Shown: positions 24,937 to 35,690, counted from the stretch's first letter. The stretch is DNA of 51,317 bases from an uncultured Verrucomicrobiota bacterium (GCA_903898675.1 CAIUGM010000017.1:1-51317); one strand, 5' to 3'. Made by a program: numbers and translations. The notes: a model not told the origin generated them from the letters alone.

Positions 24937-24991
24937 GTAGAGGCGGTTACCCTTAACCGCCCGGAAGGCGCTTGGGGGCAAGCGCCCCTAC
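24937..24991. repeat. REPIN-like paired hairpin, GTAG...CTAC
   Basis: This 55-base unit opens with GTAG and closes with CTAC. The first hairpin is GGCGGTTA/TAACCGCC (loop CCCT) and the second GGCGCTTG/CAAGCGCC (loop GGGG). The two hairpins differ in stem sequence but share length and layout. It fills the gap between the ymdB-type and tolB-like genes. Confidence 0.65.
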
Positions 24992-24996
24992 CCGTT

Positions 24997-26178
24997 TCAC
25001 GGTGCCAGGTAGGTCGCGCCCGAAGCCGGACCGAAACCGACGGGGCTCAGGCGCGTGGCCTTGCCGGATTCAGTGTCGACCAGGTAAAGGCTGCGCGTGT
25101 TGGCGGCGCGGAAGGTGCAGATGATGTGGCGGCCATCGGCCAGCCAGACCGGCTGGACGGCATCCATCGGGGCCTTGGAGACGATCTTGCTGGCGTGCGT
25201 GGCGAGGTCGAAGACGGCGGTCTGGAAACCACGGCCGACGCCGGCGGTGAAGACGATCTTGTTCGGGTCACCGACGCTCCAGTCGGGCTCGGCGCAATAC
25301 TTGGAGATGTTCGTGCCCAGGCGCGTCATGCTGCCGCCGCTGGCCGACATCACGTAAAGCTGCGGGGCGCCTGCGGCGTCGGACGTAAAGACGAGCCGGG
25401 AACCATCGGGCGACCACGCGGGCGAGGCCTCGACGAAAGGCGTGTTGGTCAGGCGGCGGATCTGGCGGCCCTGGGCGTTGCCGACGTAGATCTCGGGATT
25501 GCCTTCACCCGACAGCACCATGGCGACCTGCTGGCCGTTGGGGCTGTAGCGGGCGCCGCTGTTGGTGCCCTTGAAGCTGGCGAGGAGCGAAATCCGGCGG
25601 TTGTTCATCTCCAGCACGTAGATGTCGGGGAAGCTCGTGCGGTAGCTGGTGAACACGATCTTCGAGCCGTCCGGCGCCCAGCGGGGGCTGAGCAGCTGTT
25701 TGCCATCATTCGTCCACTTCAGGATGTTGCCGAAGAAAAGATCGGAGGTGTAGATCTCGGTCTGGCCGGATTTCTCGCCGACAAACGCCAGCTTGCCCGC
25801 GAAGAAACCGCGCAGGCCGCTGGTCTTGGCCACGGCGATGTCGGCGGCGCGCAGCAATGCGTTGCGCAGGTCGGTGCCGGTCACGGTTTCCGAGGCCACG
25901 GGCGAGAGGGAGATGCCCTTGGCGACCGTCACGCTGACCTGATTGGCCCCGACGGGCGCGAAGTTCAGCGCGAAGGCCGCGCCGCTGGCCACCAGCCGGT
26001 ACCGGCCGTGGGCCGAGAAGGCCTTGAGCGCGAGGTCCTGCAGCTCGGGCGAGGAGGAGGCGATGGTGATCGGGATCGTGGTCGTGTTGCCCTCGACCTG
26101 GACGGTGCCGATGTTGAGATCGGCAAAGAGGGGCGCGGCCAGGGCCAGCCCGAGGAATAGGCGGAAAATATTCTGCAT
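24997..26178 (-). CDS. tolB: TolB-like periplasmic beta-propeller protein
   Basis: A 393-aa exported protein with a signal peptide ([17 protein letters not shown]). The N-terminal ~120 residues match the TolB N-terminal alpha/beta domain. Then come PD40/WD40-like blades with the recurring pattern [27 protein letters not shown] and [15 protein letters not shown]. TolB acts in the Tol-Pal system linking peptidoglycan and outer membrane during division. No tolQ, tolR, tolA or pal gene is next to it, so a Tol-Pal role is likely but not proven by context. It is divergent from the mrp gene across a 114-base gap. Confidence 0.88.
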   Translation of the reverse strand: MQNIFRLFLGLALAAPLFADLNIGTVQVEGNTTTIPITIASSSPELQDLALKAFSAHGRYRLVASGAAFALNFAPVGANQVSVTVAKGISLSPVASETVTGTDLRNALLRAADIAVAKTSGLRGFFAGKLAFVGEKSGQTEIYTSDLFFGNILKWTNDGKQLLSPRWAPDGSKIVFTSYRTSFPDIYVLEMNNRRISLLASFKGTNSGARYSPNGQQVAMVLSGEGNPEIYVGNAQGRQIRRLTNTPFVEASPAWSPDGSRLVFTSDAAGAPQLYVMSASGGSMTRLGTNISKYCAEPDWSVGDPNKIVFTAGVGRGFQTAVFDLATHASKIVSKAPMDAVQPVWLADGRHIICTFRAANTRSLYLVDTESGKATRLSPVGFGPASGATYLAP

Positions 26179-26292
26179 GAGTATGAGTCTGTTATTACTG
26201 GCGAAAGTTCGGAACCGATTTTTGTTTTACTACCGTCAGCCTACTCACAAGGTCAAAGCGGCTGCTTTTCCAAGCCATTTTCGCACCAAAAC

Positions 26293-27354
26293 ATGACCGC
26301 CGATTCCATCAAGGAAGCCCTGAAGCAAGTTAAGTATCCCGGATTCAGCCGGGATATCGTCTCGTTCGGGCTGATCCGCTCGGCGGCGTTCGTAGACGGC
26401 ACGGCCAAGGTCGCCGTCGCCATCACCACGTCAGACCCGAAGCTGCCGCCGCTGCTCAAGGCGGAAATCGAGAAGTGCCTGCTCGCCCAGCCCGGCGTGA
26501 AGGACGTGATCATCGAGCTCGCCGTGTCCGCCGCCAAGGCGCCGCCGCCGGCCGGCCAGGGCAATCTGGGCGGCGGCAAGACGCCCGCCGGGCTCAAGCA
26601 CTCCATCGCCATCGCCTCCGGCAAGGGCGGCGTGGGCAAGTCGACCTTTGCCGTCAACCTCGCCTGTGCGCTCGCCCGGGTGCTCGAGGAGCGCGGCCAG
26701 CCCGGCCGGGTGGGACTCATGGACTGCGACATCTACGGCCCCTCGGTGCCACTCATGATGGGCCTCAGCGGCCGGCCGGAAATCGACGGCGACGCGCTCG
26801 TGCCGCTCGAGCGTTTCGGGGTCAAGGTCATGTCGATGGGCTTCCTGGTCGACGACAACACCCCGGTCGTCTGGCGCGGCCCCATGATCATGAAAACCAT
26901 CCAGCAATTCGTCCAGAATGTGAAATGGGGCGAACTGGATGTCCTGCTGGTGGATTTGCCGCCGGGCACGGGTGACGCCCAGCTCTCGCTGGTGCAGACT
27001 TTGCCGCTCGATGGCGCACTGCTGGTGACCACGCCGCAGACCGCCGCCACCAATGTGGCCCGCAAGGGCGGCCTCATGTTCCAGAAGGTCAACGTGCCGC
27101 TGCTGGGCGTGGCGGAGAACATGAGCTGGTTCGAGGACGCCAACGGGCAGCGCCAGCAACTCTTTGGCGAGGGTGGCGGCGCGCTGACGGCCGAGTCGCT
27201 CGGAACCACCTTGCTCGGCCAGGTCCCCCTCTACCCGGAAATCCGCGCCGGCGGCGATTGCGGGATGCCGGTGGTCGTGAATGCACCGGAAAGCAAGCCG
27301 GCGCTGGTTTTTCGGGAGATTGCCCTGACCTTGCTGAAAAAACTAAAGGTCTGA
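26293..27354 (+). CDS. mrp: Mrp/NBP35-type iron-sulfur cluster carrier ATPase
   Basis: A 353-aa protein with an N-terminal MIP18/DUF59 domain (~5-90), a Gly/Pro linker and a deviant Walker A SGKGGVGKST (109-118). DCDIYGPSVPLMMG, LLVDLPPGTGDAQLS and TTPQTAATNVARKGG are family blocks. Mrp proteins assemble or carry Fe-S clusters in the cytoplasm. The CxxC pair that bridges the cluster in E. coli Mrp is missing: the segment after AENMSWF reads EDANGQRQQLFGEGGG. Related sequences without this pair exist, so the binding mode may differ. The next gene starts 133 bases later. Confidence 0.93.
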   Translation: MTADSIKEALKQVKYPGFSRDIVSFGLIRSAAFVDGTAKVAVAITTSDPKLPPLLKAEIEKCLLAQPGVKDVIIELAVSAAKAPPPAGQGNLGGGKTPAGLKHSIAIASGKGGVGKSTFAVNLACALARVLEERGQPGRVGLMDCDIYGPSVPLMMGLSGRPEIDGDALVPLERFGVKVMSMGFLVDDNTPVVWRGPMIMKTIQQFVQNVKWGELDVLLVDLPPGTGDAQLSLVQTLPLDGALLVTTPQTAATNVARKGGLMFQKVNVPLLGVAENMSWFEDANGQRQQLFGEGGGALTAESLGTTLLGQVPLYPEIRAGGDCGMPVVVNAPESKPALVFREIALTLLKKLKV

Positions 27355-27487
27355 GCACACTGATTGACACGGACGCCGCGAGACATCTAGGGTGATTTCC
27401 GCATGACACTGCAGCCGGGCCAAAACCTGCCGATGGGAGCCATCTGGCAAATTAACCTTTGTTGATAACGCGAATTCCGTGACCGTG

Positions 27488-27745
27488 ATGACGCCCTCCC
27501 CCACCGACACCAGCGGCAACCGCGAATTCGTCAAGCAGTCCAGCCTCTATCAGGAGTTTCTGGCTGAGCGGGAGGAGATTTTGAAGCACAAGTGGATCGA
27601 GTCCGAGCGGCTCGGCTACGACATCGGTTTCGAGCGCGCCCTGCTCGACTGGATCCGGAAGCACCGCGACAGCTGGCGGGCCGCCCGCCGGGCGCAGCTG
27701 GCCACCGGCCCGGCCGCGGCGCCGGGCGAGACACCCAAGCAGTAG
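27488..27745 (+). CDS. Small conserved-looking protein of unknown function
   Basis: An 85-aa cytoplasmic protein without signal peptide. The core FVKQSSLYQEFLAEREEILK is followed by HKWIESERLGYDIGFERALL and DWIRKHRDSWR, an amphipathic helical pattern with conserved-looking aromatic residues. The tail is Ala/Pro-rich. It resembles small uncharacterised proteins with an HKW...SE...G.DIG motif; no function is known to me. GTG codons at 27479 and 27485 are alternative starts. A REPIN-like element follows 63 bases after the stop. Confidence 0.65.
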   Translation: MTPSPTDTSGNREFVKQSSLYQEFLAEREEILKHKWIESERLGYDIGFERALLDWIRKHRDSWRAARRAQLATGPAAAPGETPKQ

Positions 27746-27808
27746 GGATTCGCGCTGCTGGTGCGCCGGCCCTTTGCTACCTGGGAGGCTTGCGTGATGA
27801 AGTTGAAG

Positions 27809-27872
27809 GTAGGGGCCGTTGCCCTCAACAGCCTCCCTCTCCCGAAAGGCGGTTGAGGGCAACCGCCCCTAC
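27809..27872. repeat. REPIN-like paired hairpin, GTAG...CTAC
   Basis: A 64-base unit. GTAG heads a first imperfect hairpin (GGCCGTTG/CAACAGCC around CCCT); the second hairpin GGCGGTTG/CAACCGCC (loop AGGG) is followed by CCTAC. The architecture equals the 24937 element although the spacer is longer. It lies between the 85-aa gene and the L33 terminator. Confidence 0.65.
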
Positions 27873-27910
27873 CCTCGAGCGGCAAAACCCCGGTCAAAGG
27901 CGCGGCGCAA

Positions 27911-27940
27911 TAAAAAAGCCGGTCCGCGAGGGACCGGCTG
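27911..27940 (-). terminator. Intrinsic terminator of rpmG
   Basis: On the minus strand AGCCGGTCC pairs with GGACCGGCT around CTCGC and is followed by TTTTTA. It begins 25 bases downstream of the rpmG stop. Confidence 0.88.
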
Positions 27941-27964
27941 GAAAATGGCCAGAAGGCGGAAGCC

Positions 27965-28129
27965 TTACTTGATCTCCTTGTGGAGGGTGTGGCGCTTGAG
28001 GAAGGGGTTGTACTTCTTCTTCTCGATCCGCTCGGTCACGGTCTTCTTGTTCCGCTTCGTGAGGTAGCGCGAGGGTGGCTTACCCTCTTTGCGGGCTTCG
28101 GTGCATTCCAGTGTGACGGTTTCTTGCAT
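27965..28129 (-). CDS. rpmG: 50S ribosomal protein L33
   Basis: A 54-aa protein, too short for many ORF filters. It reads [17 protein letters not shown], then [20 protein letters not shown], then [15 protein letters not shown], which matches L33 end to end. It contains only one cysteine, so it is the zinc-free (C-minus) form; a zinc-binding paralogue would have two CxxC pairs. Its own terminator follows. The ~168 bases upstream hold a paired-hairpin repeat (28209-28281), and no clear promoter was seen. Confidence 0.95.
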   Translation of the reverse strand: MQETVTLECTEARKEGKPPSRYLTKRNKKTVTERIEKKKYNPFLKRHTLHKEIK

Positions 28130-28208
28130 GGCTTTAAATGGGTGTTAAGGGCCGAGAGCAAAGCCGCGCGCCAACCGCGTGCAACCTAAAACTTCTTCCT
28201 GCGGCAAA

Positions 28209-28281
28209 GGTGGAGCGCATTGACCCCAATGCGCTTGGTTCGGCCCGGAAAAGAAACGTGTTGGGGGCACCCCGTTCCACC
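28209..28281. repeat. Paired-hairpin repeat with GGTGGA...TCCACC ends
   Basis: GGTGGA (28209-28214) and TCCACC (28276-28281) bound two hairpins: AGCGCATTG/CAATGCGCT (perfect 9-base stem, loop ACCC) and GGGG/CCCC around GCA. It has the same end type as the element at 48037-48088 and fills the rpmG upstream gap. Confidence 0.5.
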
Positions 28282-28297
28282 CTCAAGCCACTATTCT

Positions 28298-29650
28298 TTA
28301 AGCGCTTACCTTCTTCTCGGTCAGTGACATCATCACGCCGCGCCGGAAGAGGGTCACCTGGCCCGAGCTCGAGGAAACCACGAGGGCGATGCAATCCGCG
28401 GCCACGGAGACCGCCGCCGCCGCCGCGTGCCGGGAGCCCAGCCCGCTGGGCAGGGTGTGATTGTAGTCCGCGGCCTGGATCAGCGAGCCGGCCGACTCCA
28501 CCACCCCGTCGCCCCGGATGACAAACGCCCCGTCAATGGAGGAGAATTCCTTGATGGTTTCATCCATGAACGGGTTGAGGATGTTCCGGTCCTCCTCCTT
28601 GTAACCGTAAAACGGATTCAGGACGAGCGGCTTGGTCACCTTGAGCACCTTGTCGCTGTCGCCGACGACAAAAAGGCAACCCACCGGGCGGCCTTCGCGG
28701 CCCTCGACCGCCAGTTCGGTGGCCACGGCGATGACGCGCTCCAGCACCTCGGGCTTCACGTCCGCAGGCAGCAGGTCGGCGTGGCCGGTGAGCAGCGTCT
28801 GGAATTCCTTCTCCACGTCCACCACCACGATGGTATCGAACTGGTTGCTGCCCGCCATGCCGCCGACGCAGCAGATGCGGTCGTTGAACACGATCAGCCC
28901 GCGGGTCAGGCCGACCAGCACCGCGCTGCGCAGCTGTGCCATGCGCTGGTTGGAGAACGAACGCACCTGGATGGTCTCGCCAAAGCGCGCCGGATGGTCC
29001 TCGGCCTCGGTGAGGCTGCGTGTGACCAGAATCGTCTTGAGCGAGGTCTTCCATTTCGGCGAGTCGAAGCCGCCGGCAAACGTGTCGCCGAAAACCATGA
29101 GCCCGGTGCAGCCGCTGCCCCGGGCGATCTGCTCGGCCTCGCGCAGCACCACGCGGTTGACGCGGCTCTGGGCAACCGGCAGCGGCCGGGCCGCGATGCC
29201 CCCGAACCCGGCGAAGAGCCGGTCGTAGAGCGTGTCGAGGTCCGGGGCCTGCACCAGGTGGTCGACGAAATCCTTTTCCTTGAGCAACCGCGCGAGGGCC
29301 GCGAGGACCTGCAGGTAGTCACGGGCCTTCTCGTCGGCGATGAGCATGATGACCAGCCGCACCGGCTCGTCCTCCATCGCGCCGTCGTACCGGATGCCGT
29401 AATGGCTGCGGCCCACGGCGAGAATGTAACGCCGGCCCATCTTGACGCGGACGTGCGGCATCGCCACCCCGAGGCCGAGGTAGGTGGTCATCGTGCTCTC
29501 GCGCCGCAGGAGCCCCTTCAGCAGGGCGTCCCGGTTCAGGTCGGGAAAACGCTCGACCGTCAGGTTGAGCAGCTCCGCCAGCGCGCCCTCGATGTCGGCG
29601 CTGCCGAGATCGAGCACCCGGCCGCGGGAAATGTACTTGTCGAGACGCAC
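28298..29650 (-). CDS. PTS EIIA-like / DisA-type diadenylate cyclase fusion
   Basis: A 450-aa protein. Residues 1-~145 are a PTS EIIA type-2-like domain with the expected phospho-His66 in GVAMPHVR. Residues ~330-440 are a DAC (DisA_N) domain with SSIDGAFVIRGDG (DGA at 373-375) and GLGSRHAAAAAVS (RH at 407-408). This domain makes c-di-AMP from two ATP in DisA and CdaA. The canonical RHR is RHA here. Between them lies a linker domain (~165-325) of universal-stress-protein-like character (GLMVFGDTFAGG). There are no membrane helices and no HhH DNA-binding tail, so it is neither CdaA nor DisA. Coupling of c-di-AMP to nitrogen/sugar PTS state is inferred from the fusion. Confidence 0.85.
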   Translation of the reverse strand: MRLDKYISRGRVLDLGSADIEGALAELLNLTVERFPDLNRDALLKGLLRRESTMTTYLGLGVAMPHVRVKMGRRYILAVGRSHYGIRYDGAMEDEPVRLVIMLIADEKARDYLQVLAALARLLKEKDFVDHLVQAPDLDTLYDRLFAGFGGIAARPLPVAQSRVNRVVLREAEQIARGSGCTGLMVFGDTFAGGFDSPKWKTSLKTILVTRSLTEAEDHPARFGETIQVRSFSNQRMAQLRSAVLVGLTRGLIVFNDRICCVGGMAGSNQFDTIVVVDVEKEFQTLLTGHADLLPADVKPEVLERVIAVATELAVEGREGRPVGCLFVVGDSDKVLKVTKPLVLNPFYGYKEEDRNILNPFMDETIKEFSSIDGAFVIRGDGVVESAGSLIQAADYNHTLPSGLGSRHAAAAAVSVAADCIALVVSSSSGQVTLFRRGVMMSLTEKKVSA

Positions 29651-29659
29651 GGGTTAAAG

Positions 29660-29765
29660 AAAGTCCAAATCACAGGAGCCAAAGGCCAAAGAAAATCAGG
29701 CGGCTAAATTCCAAAATGGGTCAGCGGGAAATTTGAATTTTGGCCCTTGGCCTTTGGGATTTTTC
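29660..29765. repeat. Inverted-repeat element, CCAAAGGCCAA type
   Basis: The left arm (29660-29697) contains GCCAAAGGCCAAAG; the right arm (29729-29765) contains GGCCCTTGGCCTTTGGG, an inverted imperfect copy. About 30 bases separate the arms. The element fills the gap between nuoA and the EIIA-DAC gene almost completely and resembles 46862-46980. Confidence 0.55.
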
Positions 29766-29771
29766 CGGCCG

Positions 29772-30158
29772 TTACTTCTCCCACTCGAGCGCACCCTTCT
29801 TTACTTCGTAGAACAGCCCGAGCACGAGCACGCCGAGGAAGAAAAGCATCGGCGACAGGATCGCGATGTGGTTCGCGAGAAAATCGCGGTAGACGAACGT
29901 CCACGGGATGAGGAACACCACCTCGATGTCGAACAGGATGAAGAGCATCGCCGTGACGTAGAACTTCACCGAGAAACGGGTATGCGTGCTGCCATCGGAC
30001 GGCACGCCGCACTCGTAGGGCGTGTCCTTGATCGCATTCTTGCGGAAGCGCTGGCCCAAAAGGTGGCTGAGGGCGATCACGCCGGTCGTGATCACGGCGG
30101 CAAGGACCACTTGGACCAGAATGGGCAGATAGGCGGCGTAACTCATCACTGACAACAT
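29772..30158 (-). CDS. nuoA: NADH-quinone oxidoreductase subunit A
   Basis: A 128-aa membrane subunit of respiratory complex I with three membrane helices. The conserved loop between helices 1 and 2 (KDTPYECGVPSDGSTHTRFSVKFY, here spanning about residues 43-67) carries the Cys of the active/deactive switch region, and LFILFDIEVVFLIPW is the hallmark second helix. A start at Met5 (30146) is possible. Unlike most bacteria no nuoB or other nuo gene follows; the downstream neighbour is the EIIA-DAC fusion. The rest of complex I must be encoded elsewhere. Confidence 0.93.
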   Translation of the reverse strand: MLSVMSYAAYLPILVQVVLAAVITTGVIALSHLLGQRFRKNAIKDTPYECGVPSDGSTHTRFSVKFYVTAMLFILFDIEVVFLIPWTFVYRDFLANHIAILSPMLFFLGVLVLGLFYEVKKGALEWEK

Positions 30159-30238
30159 GCGCGCAGGACCCCGCGCGCTTCAAGTGGAATTTTCAACCCG
30201 CCACCCGCCCCGGCCGGCTCACCCGCACGCCCGGGCGC

Positions 30239-31294
30239 TCAGGGCGTGCCGCTGTCCACGTGGAGCCAGTGGATATGCTTGGTGTCGCTCGAGCCGACGC
30301 CGAGCTGCGCGGCAAAATCGAGCAGGCGCGCGTCGTCATCCGTGATGGGCTCGAAGCCCGTTTTCTTGCGGGCCTCGTTGAGCTTTCCGACCATGATGGC
30401 GTCAAGGATCACAGGGTCGGCGCTCATGAGCAGGTGCGGCTCCGACACGGTATAGAGCGAGTTGAAGTACGGGCCGCCGATGAACTGGTAGAGCTGCAGG
30501 CTGGTGATGTTGAGGGCCCAGCCCTCGCGCAGCTCGGGGATGGCGGACATTTCGGCGACCGCGGCGGGCGCCGTGGCGGGACTCTTGAAGAAACGGAAGG
30601 TGTTGCTGGCGTTCCAGAGCGTGGCGTTGACCAGGGCGCCGTTGATGCCGAGCACGGGGTGGTCGGTGTAGACCGGCAGGTTGATCCAGAAATCGGCGTC
30701 GAGGAACAGCGGTGTCGCGAGGAAGCTCTTGCGGTCCTCCTCCGTCGTCGTCGTGGACTTGCCGCCGGCCGCCGCCTCGACGGCGCGGTCGTTGGTCACG
30801 GGGTCAAAGCGCGACGGCAGCGGGCTGTCGTAGAACCAGGCCGGGTCATAGAATTTGCCGGACTCAAGCACATAGACCGGATGGCCCGGGAACGGCACGA
30901 CGCCGGTGGCCAGCGAGGGCAGGAAGCCGGTGAGCCGGAGGCGCAGCGGATTCAGGCCGACCAGGAAGATGTTCTGGTGCTCGAAGCCGCGCTTCTCGAG
31001 GGCGACGATGATGCCGCGGACCAGGCCGAAAGGCGTGGCCAGGCCGGGACCGGAGTCGGCGTAAATCTTCAGGCCCACCTTCTTCTTCGCACCGGGCACG
31101 AGCTTGTGACCGGTGGTGCGCTCGTAGTCCTGAAAAAGCTGCTCGACCGCGAAGCGGTAGTCGGAGTCGCTGAAATCCGTCAGCCGGTGCTCCCACACGT
31201 CGGACGACGGGGCGGGCGCCTTGTCCGCCGCGAACGCGGACGAACCCAGGGCGAGGGCGAGAAGGAGGGTGGTTTTCTGCAGCAATAAACGCAT
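30239..31294 (-). CDS. Exported DUF362-like protein
   Basis: A 351-aa protein with a clear signal peptide (MRLLLQKTTLLLALALGSSAFAAD). The mature part has two blocks that recall DUF362 proteins: VGLKIYADSGPGLATPFGLV (~80-100) and FWINLPVYTDHPVLGINGAL (~207-227). DUF362 proteins are poorly understood and often found with Fe-S or Tat-exported proteins; no cysteine cluster is visible here. The ATG at 31294 is chosen because it begins the signal peptide. It is divergent from dnaG. Function unknown. Confidence 0.65.
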   Translation of the reverse strand: MRLLLQKTTLLLALALGSSAFAADKAPAPSSDVWEHRLTDFSDSDYRFAVEQLFQDYERTTGHKLVPGAKKKVGLKIYADSGPGLATPFGLVRGIIVALEKRGFEHQNIFLVGLNPLRLRLTGFLPSLATGVVPFPGHPVYVLESGKFYDPAWFYDSPLPSRFDPVTNDRAVEAAAGGKSTTTTEEDRKSFLATPLFLDADFWINLPVYTDHPVLGINGALVNATLWNASNTFRFFKSPATAPAAVAEMSAIPELREGWALNITSLQLYQFIGGPYFNSLYTVSEPHLLMSADPVILDAIMVGKLNEARKKTGFEPITDDDARLLDFAAQLGVGSSDTKHIHWLHVDSGTP

Positions 31295-31470
31295 GGGAAT
31301 TGAGCGCACGGACCGCCGGTTTGGGCGGTCGGGCAACGTGTCAGACACCGCCAGCGGTTAAAAGTTTAATCTCGGGGCGGATTTCCCGGCCGAAAATGCC
31401 GCGGCCCGCGCCCCCGGCGCCGATTTTGTGCTCGGCGGCGGTTGGGCAGCACCGCTACAGCTATGGGCCC

Positions 31471-33336
31471 GTGCCCGTCATCAAAGCCAGCAGCCTCCGC
31501 GACCTGAAAAGCCGCGTTAACCTCCATGAGGTCGTGGCGCGCGTGGTGGCGCTGAAGCCGGCCGGCAGCGGCCGCTTCAAGGGGCTCTGCCCGTTCCACG
31601 CGGAGAAGACGCCCTCGTTCAACGTCTCGACCGACAAGGGCTACTACAAGTGCTTCGGCTGCGGCAAGGCGGGCGATGTCATCAACTTCGTCATGGACAC
31701 CGAGGGCCTGCAATTCACCGAGGCGGTGGAGGCCATCGCGCAGCGTTTTGGCGTGACCCTGGAATACGAGGCCGGCTCGGGCGGTCCCTCGCCGGAGACG
31801 CGCTCGCTCCGGCAGGAAATCTTCGAGATCCACGACCTCGCGGCCGAGCACTACCGGCAGGCCTTCCTGGCGAAGACCCCGCACGGGGATTTCATCCGCG
31901 ACTACTGGGTGAAGAACCGGCGCTTCACCCCGGAGCTGGCCGAGGAGTTCAAGATCGGCTTCGCCCCGCCCGAGGACAGCGGCCTCGCCGCGGCCCTGTG
32001 GAAGCGGCAGTTCTCCGAGGACGCGCTGCGACAATGCGGGCTTTTCTTCATGCGCGACGGCGCCGTGCTGACGATCGGCGCGCTGCGGCCGCGTTTCCGC
32101 GGGCGGCTGATGATCCCGATCCGCGACCACCAGGGCCGCATCGTGGCCTTCACGGCGCGCCAGCTTGAGCTGACGCCGCCGGACGACCCCGCGCGCGAAG
32201 CCAAGTACGTCAACTCACCGGAAACGCCGATCTTCACCAAGGGCAACCTGCTCTTCAACCTCGACCGCGCCCGGACCGGCGTCGGCGAGGGCCATCCGTT
32301 CGTGCTGGTCGAGGGCCAGCTCGATGCGCTGCGGTGCTGGAGTGTCGGCCTCAAGACCGCCATCGCCCCGCAGGGCACCTCGATCACCGAGGGCCAGCTC
32401 GCGCTGCTGCGGCGCTACCACCCGCAGGTGGAATGCTTTTTCGACAGTGACAGCGCCGGGCAGAAGGCCGCGCTGCGGTTTCTGCCGATGGCGCTCAAGG
32501 CCGGGCTCGAGGTGCGTTTCCTGATGCTGGCCGGCGCGGAGAAGCTCGACCCGGACCTGCTGTTCCTGGAGCGGGGCCTGGCCGCCTACGAGGAGGTGAA
32601 AAAGAGTTCGCTCGCCGCCATGGAATTTGCCTGCCGGTCCCTGCTGCCCAACGCGGCCACCGCTTCCGCGGAGCAAAAATCCCGCGCGGCCACCGCCCTC
32701 TTCGAGATCATCGCCCAGACCGACTCGGACGTCACCCGCATGTCGTTCCTGAGCGAAATCTCCCTGCACCTGCGCGTGGCCCAGGGCGCGCTCGAGCGCG
32801 ACCTCCGGGCTTTTCTCGCGCGGCTTAGCATGCGGCGGCCGGCCGCCGGCGCGCCGGCGGAAGCCGCCCCGGCCCCGCCCGCGGATGCACCCGGCAAGGC
32901 GACCGAGGCGCATTTGCTTTTCCTCTGCCTGCATCACGAATCGCTCCTGCACGCACTCGCCAGCCAGCTGCCGAACGAGTGGATCGACCAGTCGCATCCC
33001 GCGGGACTGGTCCTGGACCGTCTGCTCGCCGAGGTGGCGCACAACGGCTGGGCCGGCAACAGCCAGATCGACCAACTCCTTGAGACGCAGGAGGAAAAGA
33101 CCCTCGTGGCCTCGCTGCTGTTCGAAACCGCCGGTGACGACGATTTGCTCAAGATGGCCAACGAGGCGCTGCGGGCCTTGCAACGGCGTTACCTCGTGCC
33201 CCGCCAGCGGGAAATAGAACTTGAAATAGCCAACAAAGGCACGGACATTGACACTGACCTGCCATCACTCTTGAAACGGCGTAAAGAAATCGAGCTACAG
33301 CTCCAAAATCCACCGAAAGTTACGCTGCCTTCCTGA
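31471..33336 (+). CDS. dnaG: DNA primase
   Basis: A 621-aa primase that lays RNA primers for replication. The CHC2 zinc finger is complete (Cys40, His43, Cys61, Cys64: [13 protein letters not shown] ... [10 protein letters not shown]). The catalytic core contains the TOPRIM motifs [11 protein letters not shown] and [12 protein letters not shown]. The C-terminal third is the helicase-binding region and is less conserved. The GTG at 31471 is chosen because the family N-terminus begins right there ([21 protein letters not shown]); an in-frame TTG lies at 31300. rpoD follows after 58 bases, preserving the dnaG-rpoD part of the classic macromolecular-synthesis operon; rpsU is not in front. Confidence 0.95.
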   Translation: MPVIKASSLRDLKSRVNLHEVVARVVALKPAGSGRFKGLCPFHAEKTPSFNVSTDKGYYKCFGCGKAGDVINFVMDTEGLQFTEAVEAIAQRFGVTLEYEAGSGGPSPETRSLRQEIFEIHDLAAEHYRQAFLAKTPHGDFIRDYWVKNRRFTPELAEEFKIGFAPPEDSGLAAALWKRQFSEDALRQCGLFFMRDGAVLTIGALRPRFRGRLMIPIRDHQGRIVAFTARQLELTPPDDPAREAKYVNSPETPIFTKGNLLFNLDRARTGVGEGHPFVLVEGQLDALRCWSVGLKTAIAPQGTSITEGQLALLRRYHPQVECFFDSDSAGQKAALRFLPMALKAGLEVRFLMLAGAEKLDPDLLFLERGLAAYEEVKKSSLAAMEFACRSLLPNAATASAEQKSRAATALFEIIAQTDSDVTRMSFLSEISLHLRVAQGALERDLRAFLARLSMRRPAAGAPAEAAPAPPADAPGKATEAHLLFLCLHHESLLHALASQLPNEWIDQSHPAGLVLDRLLAEVAHNGWAGNSQIDQLLETQEEKTLVASLLFETAGDDDLLKMANEALRALQRRYLVPRQREIELEIANKGTDIDTDLPSLLKRRKEIELQLQNPPKVTLPS

Positions 33337-33394
33337 CGCTGCCGCATCGTCGCCGACTCATTTTGTAACCCGCCAAGGGAATATCATTTACGTT

Positions 33395-35353
<1,959 letters not shown>

Positions 35354-35403
35354 GGCCGCTTTCCCCCTTTACGTTCAGTCCATTCGGTATTAACTAAAAC
35401 ATC

Positions 35404-35622
35404 ATGTCTCTCGCCCTGCTCCCCTTTGCAGCTTTCGGCCTCGGCGGCTCTGAGCTCCTGATTATCCTCGCGATCATTCTGCTGCTCTTCGGTGGCGCCA
35501 AGCTCCCCGCCCTCGCCAAGGGCCTCGGCCAGTCCGTGAAGGAATTCAAGAAGGCCGCCAACGAAAACGAAGAGGACGAGAAGACCGAGAAGAAGCCGGA
35601 AGCCAAGTCGGGCAAGAACTGA
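35404..35622 (+). CDS. tatA: Sec-independent protein translocase subunit TatA/E
   Basis: A 72-aa single-pass membrane protein. The short periplasmic N-terminus is followed by the membrane helix [20 protein letters not shown], the conserved [16 protein letters not shown] hinge and amphipathic helix, and a charged Glu/Lys tail. TatA oligomerises to form the passage for folded proteins in the Tat pathway. No tatC or tatB is adjacent. A strong terminator follows 23 bases after the stop. Confidence 0.93.
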   Translation: MSLALLPFAAFGLGGSELLIILAIILLLFGGAKLPALAKGLGQSVKEFKKAANENEEDEKTEKKPEAKSGKN

Positions 35623-35645
35623 GTCGAACTGCATTCCATTTTCCC

Positions 35646-35675
35646 AAGGCGCATCCCAACGGATGCGCCTTTTTT
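35646..35675 (+). terminator. Intrinsic terminator of tatA
   Basis: AAGGCGCATCC (35646-35656) pairs with GGATGCGCCTT (35661-35671) around CAAC and runs into T residues. Confidence 0.9.
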
Positions 35676-35690
35676 GTGCCGCTTACGCGT

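Noticed and set aside
27364-27390. TTGACA at 27364-27369 as a promoter for the 85-aa gene
   Set aside because: No acceptable -10 hexamer at 15-19 bases; the box directly follows the mrp stop and may be chance.
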